Below are positions 27,402 to 41,201 of a stretch of DNA of 64,000 nucleotides, piece by piece. The DNA is from Megachile rotundata (taxonomy: Eukaryota; Arthropoda; Insecta; Hymenoptera; Megachilidae): positions 1-64,000 of the forward strand of contig NW_027473883.1 of NCBI RefSeq assembly GCF_050947335.1. Direction: 5' to 3'. The position numbers and the translations under genes are program-made. The notes beneath the pieces were generated by a model. The model was not told where the DNA came from and did not search any database. It was given only the letters and a program-made list of their open reading frames with translations. Each line of letters opens with the position of its first letter. Positions within the stretch are counted from its first letter, which is position 1.

Positions 27402-28580
27402 GCTAATAATATGAGTCAGATTGATAATAATAAGAGTAATAAGTATAGTAATTGTCGTTCTATCGATCATATAAGCATAATATTGCTAATAATATGAGTT
27501 AGATTGATAATAATAAGAGTAATGAGTATAGTTATTGTCGTTCTATCGATCATGTAAGCATAGTATGGCTAATAACATGAGTTAGATTGATAATAATAAG
27601 AGTAATAAGTATAGTAATTGTCGTTCTATCGTTCACATAAGCATAATATGGCTAATAATATGAGTTAGATTGATAGAAATAACAGTAGTGAGCATAGTAA
27701 TTGTCGTTCTATCGATCATATAAGCATAATATGGCTAATAATATGAGTTAGATTGATAATAATAAGAGTAATGAGTATAGGAGTTGTAGTTCTATCGATC
27801 ATATAAGCATAATATGGCTAATAATATGAGTTAGATTGATAATAATAAGGCTAATAAGTATAGTAATTGTCGTTCTATCGATCATATAAGCATAGTATGG
27901 CTAATAATATGAGTTAGATTGATAGTAATAACAGTAGTGAGTATAGTAATTGTCGTTCTATCGATCATATAAGCATAATATGGCCAATAATATGAGTTAG
28001 ATTGATAACAATAAGAGTAATGAGTATAGTAATTGTCGTCCTATCGATCATATAAGCATAATATGGCTAATAATATGAGCTAGATTGATAATAATAAGAG
28101 TAATAAGTATAGTAATTATCGTTCTACCGATCATACAAGCATAATATGGTTAATAATATGAGTTAGAGTGATAATAGTGAGTGTAATAAGTATAGTAATT
28201 GTCCTTCTGTCGATCATATAAGCATAATACGGCTAATAATATGAGTTACATTGATAATAATAAGAGTAATAAGTATAGTAATTGTCGTTCTATCGATCAT
28301 ATATGCATAATATGGTTAATAATATGAGTTAGAGTGATAATAGTGAGTGTAATAAGTATAGTAATTGTCCTTCTGTCGATCATATAAGCATAATACGGCT
28401 AATAATATGAGTTACATTGATAATAATAAGAGTAATAAGTATAGTAATTGTCGTTCTATCGATCATATATGCATAATATGGGTAATAATGTGAGTTAGAT
28501 TGATAATAATAAGAGAAATAAGTATAGTAATTGTAGTTCTACCGATCATATAAGCATAATATGGCTACTAATATGAGTTA
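27402..28580. repeat. Transition between the two HOR families
   Basis: This segment carries one AGTCAG block, then GTATAGGAGTTG (27,775), a variant also found at 32,583 and 34,826 but not in the regular left-half copies. A GGCCAATAATATG monomer, a CGTCCTATCG monomer and the doubled GAGTGATAATAGTG dimer follow. At about 28,575 the order jumps from GGCTACTAATATGAG straight to an AGATAGATAA monomer, omitting the GACTAATAAG to ATATGTGTTAG monomers that intervene at 7,330-7,650. I read this as a deletion joint from which the right-hand HOR family derives. Confidence 0.65.
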
Positions 28581-31500
28581 GATAGATAATAATAAGAGTA
28601 ATAAGTATAGTAATTGTCGTTCTATCGATCATATATGCATAATATGGCTAATAATGTGAGTTAGATTGATAATAATAAGAGTAGTGAGTATAGTAGTTGT
28701 AGTTCTATCGATCATATCTGCATAATATGGTTAATAATATGAGTTAGATTGATAATAATAAGAGAAATAAGTATAGTAATTGTAGTTCTACCGATCATAT
28801 AAGCATAATATGGCTAATAATATGAGTTAGATTGATAATAATAAGACCAATAAGTATAGTAATTGTAGTTCTATCGATCATATAAGCATAATATGGCTAA
28901 TAATATGAGTTACATTGATAATAATAAGAGTAAAAAGAATAGTAATTGTTCTATCGATCATATAAGCATAATATGGCTAATAATATGAGTTAGATTGATA
29001 ATAATAAGAGTAATAAGTATAGTAATTGTCGTTCTATCGATCATATATGCATAATATGGCTAATAATGTAAGTTAGATTGATAATAATAAGAGTAATGAG
29101 TATAGTAGTTGTAGTTCTGTCGATCATATCTGCATAATATGGTTAATAATATGAGTTAGATTGATAACAGTGAGTGTAGTAAGTATAGTAGTTGTCGTTT
29201 TATCAATCATATAAGCATAATATGGCTAATAATATGAGTTAGATTGATAACAATAAGAGCAATGAGTATAGTAATTGTCGTTCTATCGATCATATAAGCA
29301 TAATATGGCTAATAATATGAGTTAGATTGATAATAATAAGAGTAAAAAGAATAGTAATTGTCGTTCTATCGATCATATAAGCATAATATGGCTAATAATA
29401 TGAGTTTGATTGATAATGATGTAAGTAATAAGAATAGTAATTATCGTTCTACCGATCGTACAAGCATAATATGGCTAATCATATGACTTAGATTGATAAT
29501 AATAAGAGTAATGAGTATAGTAATTGTCGTTCCATCGACCATATAAGCATAATATGGCTAATAATATGAGTTAGATTGATAATAATAAGACTAATAAGTA
29601 TAGTAATTGTCGCTCTATCGATCATATAAGCATAATATGGCTAATATTATGAGTTAGATTGATAATAATAAGAGTAATGAGTATAGTAATTGTCGTTCTA
29701 TCGATCATATAAGCATAATATGGCTAATAATATGAGTTAGATTGATAATAATAAGACTAATAGGTATAGTAATTGTCGTTCTATCGATCATATAAACATA
29801 GTATGGCTAATAATATGAGTTAGATTGATAACAATAAGAGTAATAAGTATAGTAATTGTCGTTCTGTCGATCACATAAGCATAATATGGCTAATAATACG
29901 AGTTAGATTGATAGTAATAACAGTAGTGAGTATAGTAATTGTCGTTCTATCGATCATATAAGCATAATATGGCTAATAGTATGAGTTAGATTGATAACAA
30001 TAAGAGTAATGAGTATAGTAATTGTCGTTCTATCGATCATATAAGCATAATATGGCTAATAATATGAGTTAGATTGATAATAATAAGAGTAAAAAGAATA
30101 GTAATTGTAGTTCTATCGATCATATCTGCATAATATGGTTAATAATATGAGTTAGATTGATAATAATAAGAGAAATAAGTACAGTAATTGTAGTTCTACC
30201 GATCCTATAAGCATAATATGGCTAATAATATGAGTTAGATTGATAATAATAAGACTAATAACTATAGTAATTGTCGTTCTATCGATCATATAACCATAAT
30301 ACGGCTAATAATATGAGTCAGATTGATAATAATAAGAGTAATAAGTATAGTAATTGTCGTTCTATCGATCATATAAGCATAATATTGCTAATAATATGAG
30401 TTAGATTGATAATAATAAGAGTAATGAGTATAGTTATTGTCGTTCTATCGATCATGTAAGCATAGTATGGCTAATAACATGAGTTAGATTGATAATAATA
30501 AGAGTAATAAGTATAGTAATTGTCGTTCTATCGTTCACATAAGCATAATATGGCTAATAATATGAGTTAGATTGATAGAAATAACAGTAGTGAGCATAGT
30601 AATTGTCGTTCTATCGATCATATAAGCATAATATGGCTAATAATATGAGTTAGATTGATAATAATAAGAGTAATGAGTATAGTAGTTGTAGTTCTATCGA
30701 TCATATAAGCATAATATGGCTAATAATATGAGTTAGATAGATAATAATAAGAGTAATAAGTATAGTAATTGTCGTTCTATCGATCATATATGCATAATAT
30801 GGCTAATAATGTGAGTTAGATTGATAATAATAAGAGTAGTGAGTATAGTAGTTGTAGTTCTATCGATCATATCTGCATAATATGGTTAATAATATGAGTT
30901 AGATTGATAATAATAAGAGAAATAAGTATAGTAATTGTAGTTCTACCGATCATATAAGCATAATATGGCTAATAATATGAGTTAGATTGATAATAATAAG
31001 ACCAATAAGTATAGTAATTGTAGTTCTATCGATCATATAAGCATAATATGGCTAATAATATGAGTTACATTGATAATAATAAGAGTAAAAAGAATAGTAA
31101 TTGTTCTATCGATCATATAAGCATAATATGGCTAATAATATGAGTTAGATTGATAATAATAAGAGTAATAAGTATAGTAATTGTCGTTCTATCGATCATA
31201 TATGCATAATATGGCTAATAATGTAAGTTAGATTGATAATAATAAGAGTAATGAGTATAGTAGTTGTAGTTCTGTCGATCATATCTGCATAATATGGTTA
31301 ATAATATGAGTTAGATTGATAACAGTGAGTGTAGTAAGTATAGTAGTTGTCGTTTTATCAATCATATAAGCATAATATGGCTAATAATATGAGTTAGATT
31401 GATAACAATAAGAGCAATGAGTATAGTAATTGTCGTTCTATCGATCATATAAGCATAATATGGCTAATAATATGAGTTAGATTGATAATAATAAGAGTAA

Positions 31501-32110
31501 AAAGAATAGTAATTGTCGTTCTATCGATCATATAAGCATAATATGGCTAATAATATGAGTTTGATTCATAATGATGTAAGTAATAAGAATAGTAATTATC
31601 GTTCTACCGATCGTACAAGCATAATATGGCTAATCATATGACTTAGATTGATAATAATAAGAGTAATGAGTATAGTAATTGTCGTTCCATCGACCATATA
31701 AGCATAATACGGCTAATAATATGAGTTAGATTGATAATAATAAGACTAATAAGTATAGTAATTGTCGCTCTATCGATCATATAAGCATAATATGGCTAAT
31801 ATTATGAGTTAGATTGATAATAATAAGACTAATAGGTATAGTAATTGTCGTTCTATCGATCATATAAACATAGTATGGCTAATAATATGAGTTAGATTGA
31901 TAACAATAAGAGTAATAAGTATAGTAATTGTCGTTCTGTCGATCACATAAGCATAATATGGCTAATAATACGAGTTAGATTGATAGTAATAACAGTAGTG
32001 AGTATAGTAATTGTCGTTCTATCGATCATATAAGCATAATATGGCTAATAGTATGAGTTAGATTGATAACAATAAGAGTAATGAGTATAGTAATTGTCGT
32101 TCTATCGATC
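28581..32110. repeat. Twenty-six-monomer tandem duplication (offset 2,155 bp)
   Basis: GATAGATAAT at 28,581 and 30,736, TTGTTCTATC at 28,946 and 31,101, and TGATGTAAG at 29,417 and 31,572 are all 2,155 bp apart (26 x 83 minus 3, because one monomer has a 3-bp deletion). The second copy is eroded. Near 31,806 one GAGTAATGAG monomer present in the first copy is missing. Near 32,110 the order jumps over two monomers, joining a GATCCTATAAGC end to a GTAATGAG monomer start. Both deletions are whole monomers and keep register. The second copy has TTTGATTCATAATG where the first has TTTGATTGATAATG; the later copy at 36,717 shares the second form. Confidence 0.75.
28905..28990. repeat. First monomer with the 3-bp deletion that marks the right-hand HOR family
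   Basis: The monomer with GTAAAAAGAATAG reads AATTGTTCTATC at 28,945 instead of AATTGTCGTTCTATC, losing 3 bases and one CpG. The same deletion recurs at 31,101, 36,246, 41,389, 46,449 and 52,173. The corresponding left-half monomers (about 2,790, 8,020, 19,140, 24,380) are full length. It is therefore a derived state arising before amplification of the right-hand copies. Confidence 0.85.
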
Positions 32111-33620
32111 CTATAAGCATAATATGGCTAATAATATGAGTTAGATTGATAATAATAAGACTAATAGCTATAGTAATTGTCGTTCTATCGATCATATAAG
32201 CATAATACGGCTAATAATATGAGTCAGATTGATAATAATAAGAGTAATAAGTATAGTAATTGTCGTTCTATCGATCATATAAGCATAATATTGCTAATAA
32301 TATGAGTTAGATTGATAATAATAAGAGTAATGAGTATAGTTATTGTCGTTCTATCGATCATGTAAGCATAGTATGGCTAATAACATGAGTTAGATTGATA
32401 ATAATAAGAGTAATAAGTATAGTAATTGTCGTTCTATCGTTCACATAAGCATAATATGGCTAATAATATGAGTTAGATTGATAGAAATAACAGTAGTGAG
32501 CATAGTAATTGTCGTTCTATCGATCATATAAGCATAATATGGCTAATAATATGAGTTAGATTGATAATAATAAGAGTAATGAGTATAGGAGTTGTAGTTC
32601 TATCGATCATATAAGCATAATATGGCTAATAATATGAGTTAGATTGATAATAATAAGGCTAATAAGTATAGTAATTGTCGTTCTATCGATCATATAAGCA
32701 TAGTATGGCTAATAATATGAGTTAGATTGATAGTAATAACAGTAGTGAGTATAGTAATTGTCGTTCTATCGATCATATAAGCATAATATGGCCAATAATA
32801 TGAGTTAGATTGATAACAATAAGAGTAATGAGTATAGTAATTGTCGTCCTATCGATCATATAAGCATAATATGGCTAATAATATGAGCTAGATTGATAAT
32901 AATAAGAGTAATAAGTATAGTAATTATCGTTCTACCGATCATACAAGCATAATATGGTTAATAATATGAGTTAGAGTGATAATAGTGAGTGTAATAAGTA
33001 TAGTAATTGTCCTTCTGTCGATCATATAAGCATAATACGGCTAATAATATGAGTTACATGATAATAATAAGAGTAATAAGTATAGTAATTGTCGCTTCTA
33101 TCGATCATATATGCATAATATGGTTAATAATATGAGTTAGAGTGATAATAGTGAGTGTAATAAGTATAGTAATTGTCCTTCTGTCGATCATATAAGCATA
33201 ATACGGCTAATAATATGAGTTACATTGATAATAATAAGAGTAATAAGTATAGTAATTGGTCGTTCTATCGATCATATATGCATAATATGGGTAATAATGT
33301 GAGTTAGATTGATAATAATAAGAGAAATAAGTATAGTAATTGTAGTTCTACCGATCATATAAGCATAATATGGCTACTAATATGAGTTAGATTGATAATA
33401 ATAAGACTAATAAGTATAGTAATTGTCGTTCTATCGATCATATAAGCATTATATGGCTAATAACATGAGTTAGATTGATAATAATAAGAGTAATAAGTAT
33501 AGTAATTGTCGTTCTATCGTTCACATATGCATAATATGGCTAATAATATGAGTTAGATTGATAGTAATAACAGTAGTGAGTATAGTAATTGTCGTTCTAT
33601 CGATCATATAAGCATAATAT
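32111..33620. repeat. Irregular HOR segment, deletion joint at its right end
   Basis: This follows the AGTCAG (32,222), GTATAGGAG (32,583), GGCCAATA and doubled dimer order of 27,414-28,560. Near 33,625 a TAACAGTAGTGAG monomer is followed by a GGCTAATCATATGAG monomer ending in TTCCATCGACC. In regular copies that ending follows the TGATGTAAG monomer, which is absent here. About half an HOR is therefore missing at this joint. Confidence 0.65.
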
Positions 33621-33725
33621 GGCTAATCATATGAGTTAGATTGATAACAATAAGAGTAATGAGTATAGTAATTGTCGTTCCATCGACCATATAAGCATAA
33701 TATGGCTAATAATATGAGTTTAGAT
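33050..33725. repeat. Cluster of four private single-base indels
   Basis: Within about 670 bases, four monomers break the 83-bp register: GTTACATGATAAT (one T lost, about 33,058), TGTCGCTTCTATC (one C gained, about 33,095), AATTGGTCGTTC (one G gained, about 33,259) and GAGTTTAGATTG (one T gained, about 33,720). The sister segments near 28.2 and 35.3 kb have none of them. The spacing of GTATAGG from 32,583 to 34,826 is 2,243 bp, exactly 27 x 83 plus 2, as these indels predict. Elsewhere such indels are rare. Confidence 0.8.
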
Positions 33726-36700
33726 TGATAATAATAAGACTAATAAGTATAGTAATTGTCGCTCTATCGATCATATAAGCATAATATGGCTAATATTATG
33801 AGTTAGATTGATAATAATAAGAGTAATGAGTATAGTAATTGTCGTTCTATCGATCATATAAGCATAATATGGCTAATAATATGAGTTAGATTGATAATAA
33901 TAAGACTAATAGGTATAGTAATTGTCGTTCTATCGATCATATAAACATAGTATGGCTAATAATATGAGTTAGATTGATAACAATAAGAGTAATAAGTATA
34001 GTAATTGTCGTTCTGTCGATCACATAAGCATAATATGGCTAATAATACGAGTTAGATTGATAGTAATAACAGTAGTGAGTATAGTAATTGTCGTTCTATC
34101 GATCATATAAGCATAATATGGCTAATAGTATGAGTTAGATTGATAACAATAAGAGTAATGAGTATAGTAATTGTCGTTCTATCGATCATATAAGCATAAT
34201 ATGGCTAATAATATGAGTTAGATTGATAATAATAAGAGTAAAAAGAATAGTAAATGTAGTTCTATCGATCATATCTGCATAATATGGTTAATAATATGAG
34301 TTAGATTGATAATAATAAGAGAAATAAGTACAGTAATTGTAGTTCTACCGATCCTATAAGCATAATATGGCTAATAATATGAGTTAGATTGATAATAATA
34401 AGACTAATAACTATAGTAATTGTCGTTCTATCGATCATATAAGCATAATACGGCTAATAATATGAGTCAGATTGATAATAATAAGAGTAATAAGTATAGT
34501 AATTGTCGTTCTATCGATCATATAAGCATAATATTGCTAATAATATGAGTTAGATTGATAATAATAAGAGTAATGAGTATAGTTATTGTCGTTCTATCGA
34601 TCATGTAAGCATAGTATGGCTAATAACATGAGTTAGATTGATAATAATAAGAGTAATAAGTATAGTAATTGTCGTTCTATCGTTCACATAAGCATAATAT
34701 GGCTAATAATATGAGTTAGATTGATAGAAATAACAGTAGTGAGCATAGTAATTGTCGTTCTATCGATCATATAAGCATAATATGGCTAATAATATGAGTT
34801 AGATTGATAATAATAAGAGTAATGAGTATAGGAGTTGTAGTTCTATCGATCATATAAGCATAATATGGCTAATAATATGAGTTAGATTGATAATAATAAG
34901 GCTAATAAGTATAGTAATTGTCGTTCTATCGATCATATAAGCATAGTATGGCTAATAATATGAGTTAGATTGATAGTAATAACAGTAGTGAGTATAGTAA
35001 TTGTCGTTCTATCGATCATATAAGCATAATATGGCCAATAATATGAGTTAGATTGATAACAATAAGAGTAATGAGTATAGTAATTGTCGTTCTATCGATC
35101 ATATAAGCATAATATGGCTAATAATATGAGCTAGATTGATAATAATAAGAGTAATAAGTATAGTAATTATCGTTCTACCGATCATACAAGCATAATATGG
35201 TTAATAATATGAGTTAGAGTGATAATAGTGAGTGTAATAAGTATAGTAATTGTCCTTCTGTCGATCATATAAGCATAATACGGCTAATAATATGAGTTAC
35301 ATTGATAATAATAAGAGTAATAAGTATAGTAATTGTCGTTCTATCGATCATATATGCATAATATGGTTAATAATATGAGTTAGAGTGATAATAGTGAGTG
35401 TAATAAGTATAGTAATTGTCCTTCTGTCGATCATATAAGCATAATACGGCTAATAATATGAGTTACATTGATAATAATAAGAGTAATAAGTATAGTAATT
35501 GTCGTTCTATCGATCATATATGCATAATATGGGTAATAATGTGAGTTAGATTGATAATAATAAGAGAAATAAGTATAGTAATTGTAGTTCTACCGATCAT
35601 ATAAGCATAATATGGCTACTAATATGAGTTAGATTGATAATAATAAGACTAATAAGTATAGTAATTGTCGTTCTATCGTTCACATAAGCATAATATGGCT
35701 AATAATATGAGTTAGATTGATAGTAATAACAGTAGTGAGTATAGTAATTGTCGTTCTATCGATCATATAAGCATAATATGGCTAATAATATGAGTTAGAT
35801 TGATAATAATAAGAGTAATGAGTATAGTAGTTGTAGTTCTATCGATCATATAAGCATAATATGGCTAATAATATGAGTTAGATAGATAATAATAAGAGTA
35901 ATAAGTATAGTAATTGTCGTTCTATCGATCATATATGCATAATATGGCTAATAATGTGAGTTAGATTGATAATAATAAGAGTAGTGAGTATAGTAGTTGT
36001 AGTTCTATCGATCATATCTGCATAATATGGTTAATAATATGAGTTAGATTGATAATAATAAGAGAAATAAGTATAGTAATTGTAGTTCTACCGATCATAT
36101 AAGCATAATATGGCTAATAATATGAGTTAGATTGATAATAATAAGACCAATAAGTATAGTAATTGTAGTTCTATCGATCATATAAGCATAATATGGCTAA
36201 TAATATGAGTTACATTGATAATAATAAGAGTAAAAAGAATAGTAATTGTTCTATCGATCATATAAGCATAATATGGCTAATAATATGAGTTAGATTGATA
36301 ATAATAAGAGTAATAAGTATAGTAATTGTCGTTCTATCGATCATATATGCATAATATGGCTAATAATGTAAGTTAGATTGATAATAATAAGAGTAATGAG
36401 TATAGTAGTTGTAGTTCTGTCGATCATATCTGCATAATATGGTTAATAATATGAGTTAGATTGATAACAGTGAGTGTAGTAAGTATAGTAGTTGTCGTTT
36501 TATCAATCATATAAGCATAATATGGCTAATAATATGAGTTAGATTGATAACAATAAGAGCAATGAGTATAGTAATTGTCGTTCTATCGATCATATAAGCA
36601 TAATATGGCTAATAATATGAGTTAGATTGATAATAATAAGAGTAAAAAGAATAGTAATTGTCGTTCTATCGATCATATAAGCATAATATGGCTAATAATA

Positions 36701-36850
36701 TGAGTTTGATTCATAATGATGTAAGTAATAAGAATAGTAATTATCGTTCTACCGATCGTACAAGCATAATATGGCTAATCATATGACTTAGATTGATAAT
36801 AATAAGAGTAATGAGTATAGTAATTGTCGTTCCATCGACCATATAAGCAT
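33621..36850. repeat. Irregular HOR copy leading into the regular right-hand family
   Basis: The order is TTCCATCGACC, GACTAATAGG, AACATAGTATGG, then AGTCAG (34,465), GTATAGGAG (34,826), the doubled GAGTGATAATAGTG dimer (35.21 kb), AGATAGATAA, the 3-bp deletion monomer (36,246) and the TGATGTAAG monomer (36,717). Near 35,678 the GACTAATAAG monomer is joined directly to an ATCGTTCACAT ending, omitting one monomer with TAACATGCG that is present at 7,401 and 18,524. At about 36,850 the array enters a segment type not seen further left. Confidence 0.65.
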
Positions 36851-39209
36851 AATACGGCTAATAATATGAGTTACATTGATAATAATAAGAGTAATAAGTA
36901 TAGTAATTGTCGTTCTATCGATCATATCTGCATAATATGGTTAATAATATGAGTTAGATTGATAACAATGAGGGTAATAAGTATAGTAATTGTCGTTCTA
37001 TCAATCATATAAGCATAATATGGCTAATATTATGTGTTAGATTGATAATAATAAGAGTAATGAGTATAGTAGTTGTCGTTCTATCGATCATATCTGCATA
37101 ATATGGTTAATAATATGAGTTAGATTGATAACAGTGAGAGTAATGAGTATAGTAATTGTCGTTCTATCAATCATATAAGCATAATATGGCTAATAATATG
37201 TGTTAGATTGATAATAATAAGAGTAATGAGTATAGTAGTTGTAGTTCTATCGATCATATCTGCATAATATGGTTAATAATATGAGTTAGATTGATAATAA
37301 TAAGAGAAATAAGTATAGTAATTGTAGTTCTACCGATCATATAAGCATAATATGGCTAATAATATGAGTTAGATTGATAATAATAAGACTAATAAGTATA
37401 GTAATTGTCGTTCTATCGATCATATAAGCATAATATGGCTAATAATATGAGTTAGATTGATAATAATAAGAGTAAAAAGAATAGTAATTGTCGTTCTATC
37501 GACCATATAAGCATAATATGGCTAATAATATGAGTTAGATTGATAATAATAAGAGTAATAAGTATAGTAATTATCGTTCTACCGATCATACAAGCATAAT
37601 ATGGCTAATCATATGAGTTAGAGTGATAATAATAAGAGTAATGAGTATAGTAATTGTCGTTCTATCGATCATATAAGCATAATATGGCTAATAATATGAG
37701 TTAGATTGATAATAATAAGACTAATAAGTATAGTAATTGTCGTTCTATCGATCATATAAGCATAGTATGGCTAATAATATGAGTTAGATTGATAATAATA
37801 AGAGTAATAAGTATAGTAATTGTCGTTCTATCGATCACATAAGCATAATACGGCTAATAATACGAGTTAGATTGATAGTAATAACAGTAGTAAGTATAGT
37901 AATTGTCGTTCAATCGATCATATAAGCATAATATGGCTAATAATATGAGTTAGATTGATAACAATAAGAGTAATGAGTATAGTAATTGTCGCTCTATCGA
38001 TCATATAAGCATAATATGGCTAATAATATGAGTTAGATTGATAATAATAAGAGTAAAAAGTATAGTAATTGTCGTTCTATCGATCATATAAGCATAATAT
38101 GGCTAATAATATGAGTTAGATTGATAATAATAAGAGTAATAAGTATAGTAATTATCGTTCTACCGATCATACAAGCATAATATGGCTAACCATATGAGTT
38201 AGATTGATAATAATAAGAGTAATGAGTATAGTAATTGTCGTTCTATCGATCATATAAGCATAATATGGCTAATAATATGAGTTAGATTGATAACAATAAG
38301 AGTAATGAGTATAGTAATTGTCGCTCTATCGATCATATAAGCATAATATGGCTAATAATATGAGTTAGATTGATAATAATAAGAGTAAAAAGTATAGTAA
38401 TTGTCGTTCTATCGATCATATAAGCATAATATGGCTAATAATATGAGTTAGATTGATAATAATAAGAGTAATAAGTATAGTAATTATCGTTCTACCGATC
38501 ATACAAGCATAATATGGCTAACCATATGAGTTAGATTGATAATAATAAGAGTAATGAGTATAGTAATTGTCGTTCTATCGATCATATAAGCATAATATGG
38601 CTAATAATATGAGTTAGATTGATAATAATAAGACTAATAAGTATAGTAATTGTCGTTCTATCGATCATATAAGCATAGAATGGCTAATAATATGAGTTAG
38701 ATTGATAATAATAAGAGTAATAAGTATAGTAATTGTCGTTCTATCGATCATATAAGCATAATATGGCTAATAATATGAGTTAGATTGATAACACTAAGAG
38801 TAATGGGTATAGTAATTGTCGTTCTATCGATCATATAAGCATAATATGGCTAATAATATGAGTTAGATTGATAATAATAAGACTAATAAGTATAGTAATT
38901 GTCGTTCTATCGATCATATAAGCATAATATGGCTAATAATATGAGTTAGATTGATAATAATAAGAGTAAAAAGTATAGTAATTGTCGTTCTATCGATCAT
39001 ATAAGCATAATATGGCTAATAATATGAGTTAGATTGATAATAATAAGAGTAATAAGTATAGTAATTATCGTTCTACCGATCATACAAGCATAATATGGCT
39101 AATCATATGAGTTAGATTGATAATAATAAGAGTAATAAGTATAGTAATTATCGTTCTACCGATCATACAAGCATAATATGGCTAATCGTATGAGTTAGAT
39201 TGATAACAA
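36851..39209. repeat. C segment, copy 1
   Basis: This HOR portion is characteristic of the right-hand family. It begins with GATAACAATGAGGGTAA (36,961) and holds ATTATGTGTTAG, a GACCATATAAG monomer (37,501), GTTCAATCGATC, GGCTAACCATATGAG, CATAGAATGG, GATAACACTAAG with AATGGGTATAG, and GGCTAATCGTATGAG. The same order appears at 48,492-51,000 and 54,299-56,230, and in truncated form at 43.43-44.19 kb. This copy alone has the 332-bp internal duplication described separately. No equivalent exists left of 36.8 kb. Confidence 0.75.
37930..38593. repeat. Four-monomer tandem duplication (2 x 332 bp)
   Basis: GATAACAAT followed by TGTCGCTCTATC occurs at 37,957 and 38,289, and GGCTAACCATATGAG near 38,184 and 38,516, both 332 bp (4 x 83) apart. 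In the other C segments (43.5, 50.3, 55.5 kb) the GGCTAACC monomer occurs once. The two units look identical by eye, consistent with a recent local event restricted to this HOR copy. Confidence 0.8.
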
Positions 39210-41201
39210 TAAGAGTAATGAGTATAGTAATTGTCGTTCTATCGATCATATAAGCATAATATGGCTAATAATATGAGTTAGATTGATAATAATAAGACTA
39301 ATAAGTATAGTAATTGTCGTTCTATCGATCATATAAGCATAGTATGGCTAATAATATGAGTTAGATTGATAATAATAAGAGTAATAAGTATAGTAATTGT
39401 CGTTCTATCGATCACATAAGCATAATATGGCTAATAATACGAGTTAGATTGATAGTAATAACAGCAGTGAGTATAGTAATTGTCGTTCTATCGATCATAT
39501 AAGCATAATATGGTTAATAATATGAGTTAGATTGATAACAATAAGAGTAATGAGTATAGTAATTGTCGCTCTATCGATCATATAAGCATAATATGGCTAA
39601 TAATATGAGTTAGATTGATAATAATAAGAGTAAAAAGTATAGTAATTGTCGTTCTATCGATCATATAAGCATAATATGGCTAATAACATGAGTAAGATTG
39701 ATAATAATAAGAGTAAAAAGTATAGTAATTGTCGTTCTGTCGATCATATAAGCATAATATGGCTAATAATATGAGTTAGATTGATAATAATAAGACTAAT
39801 AAGTATAGTAATTGTCGTTCTATCGATCACATAAGCATAATATGGCTACTAATACGAGTTAGATTGATAGTAATAACAGTAGTGAGTATAGTAATTGTCG
39901 TTCTATCGATCATATAAGCATAATATGGCTAATAATATGAGTTAGATTGATAATAATAAGAGTAATGAGTATAGTAGTTGTAGTTCTATCGATCATATAA
40001 GCATAATATGGCTAATAATATGAGTTAGATAGATAATAATAAGAGTAATAAGTATAGTAATTGTCGTTCTATCGATCATATATGCATAATATGGCTAATA
40101 ATGTGAGTTAGATTGATAATAATAAGAGTAGTGAGTATAGTAGTTGTAGTTCTATCGATCATATCTGCATAATATGGTTAATAATATGAGTTAGATTGAT
40201 AATAATAAGAGTAATGAGTATAGTAATTGTCGTTCTATCGATCATATAAGCATAATATGGCTAATAATATGAGTTAGATTGATAATAATAAGACTAATAA
40301 GTATAGTAATTGTCGTTCTATCGATCATATAAGCATAGTATGGCTAATAATATGAGTTAGATTGATAATAATAAGAGTAATAAGTATAGTAATTGTCGTT
40401 CTATCGATCACATAAGCATAATATGGCTAATAATACGAGTTAGATTGATAGTAATAACAGCAGTGAGTATAGTAATTGTCGTTCTATCGATCATATAAGC
40501 ATAATATGGTTAATAATATGAGTTAGATTGATAACAATAAGAGTAATGAGTATAGTAATTGTCGCTCTATCGATCATATAAGCATAATATGGCTAATAAT
40601 ATGAGTTAGATTGATAATAATAAGAGTAAAAAGTATAGTAATTGTCGTTCTATCGATCATATAAGCATAATATGGCTAATAACATGAGTTAGATTGATAA
40701 TAATAAGAGTAAAAAGTATAGTAATTGTCGTTCTGTCGATCATATAAGCATAATATGGCTAATAATATGAGTTAGATTGATAATAATAAGACTAATAAGT
40801 ATAGTAATTGTCGTTCTATCGATCACATAAGCATAATATGGCTACTAATACGAGTTAGATTGATAGTAATAACAGTAGTGAGTATAGTAATTGTCGTTCT
40901 ATCGATCATATAAGCATAATATGGCTAATAATATGAGTTAGATTGATAATAATAAGAGTAATGAGTATAGTAGTTGTAGTTCTATCGATCATATAAGCAT
41001 AATATGGCTAATAATATGAGTTAGATAGATAATAATAAGAGTAATAAGTATAGTAATTGTCGTTCTATCGATCATATATGCATAATATGGCTAATAATGT
41101 GAGTTAGATTGATAATAATAAGAGTAGTGAGTATAGTAGTTGTAGTTCTATCGATCATATCTGCATAATATGGTTAATAATATGAGTTAGATTGATAATA
41201 A
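39210..41201. repeat. Twelve-monomer tandem duplication (2 x 996 bp), first instance
   Basis: The rare ACAGCAGTGA variant occurs at 39,461 and 40,457, 996 bp (12 x 83) apart. Both units hold, in order, GGTTAATAATATGAG with GATAACAATAAG, GTAAAAAGTATAG twice, GGCTACTAATACGAG, TAACAGTAGTGAG, AGATAGATAA and TATCTGC monomers. One difference is GAGTAAGATTG at about 39,690 against GAGTTAGATTG at about 40,686. The second unit runs on into GAGAAATAAG (41,204) and the HOR core. Confidence 0.85.
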
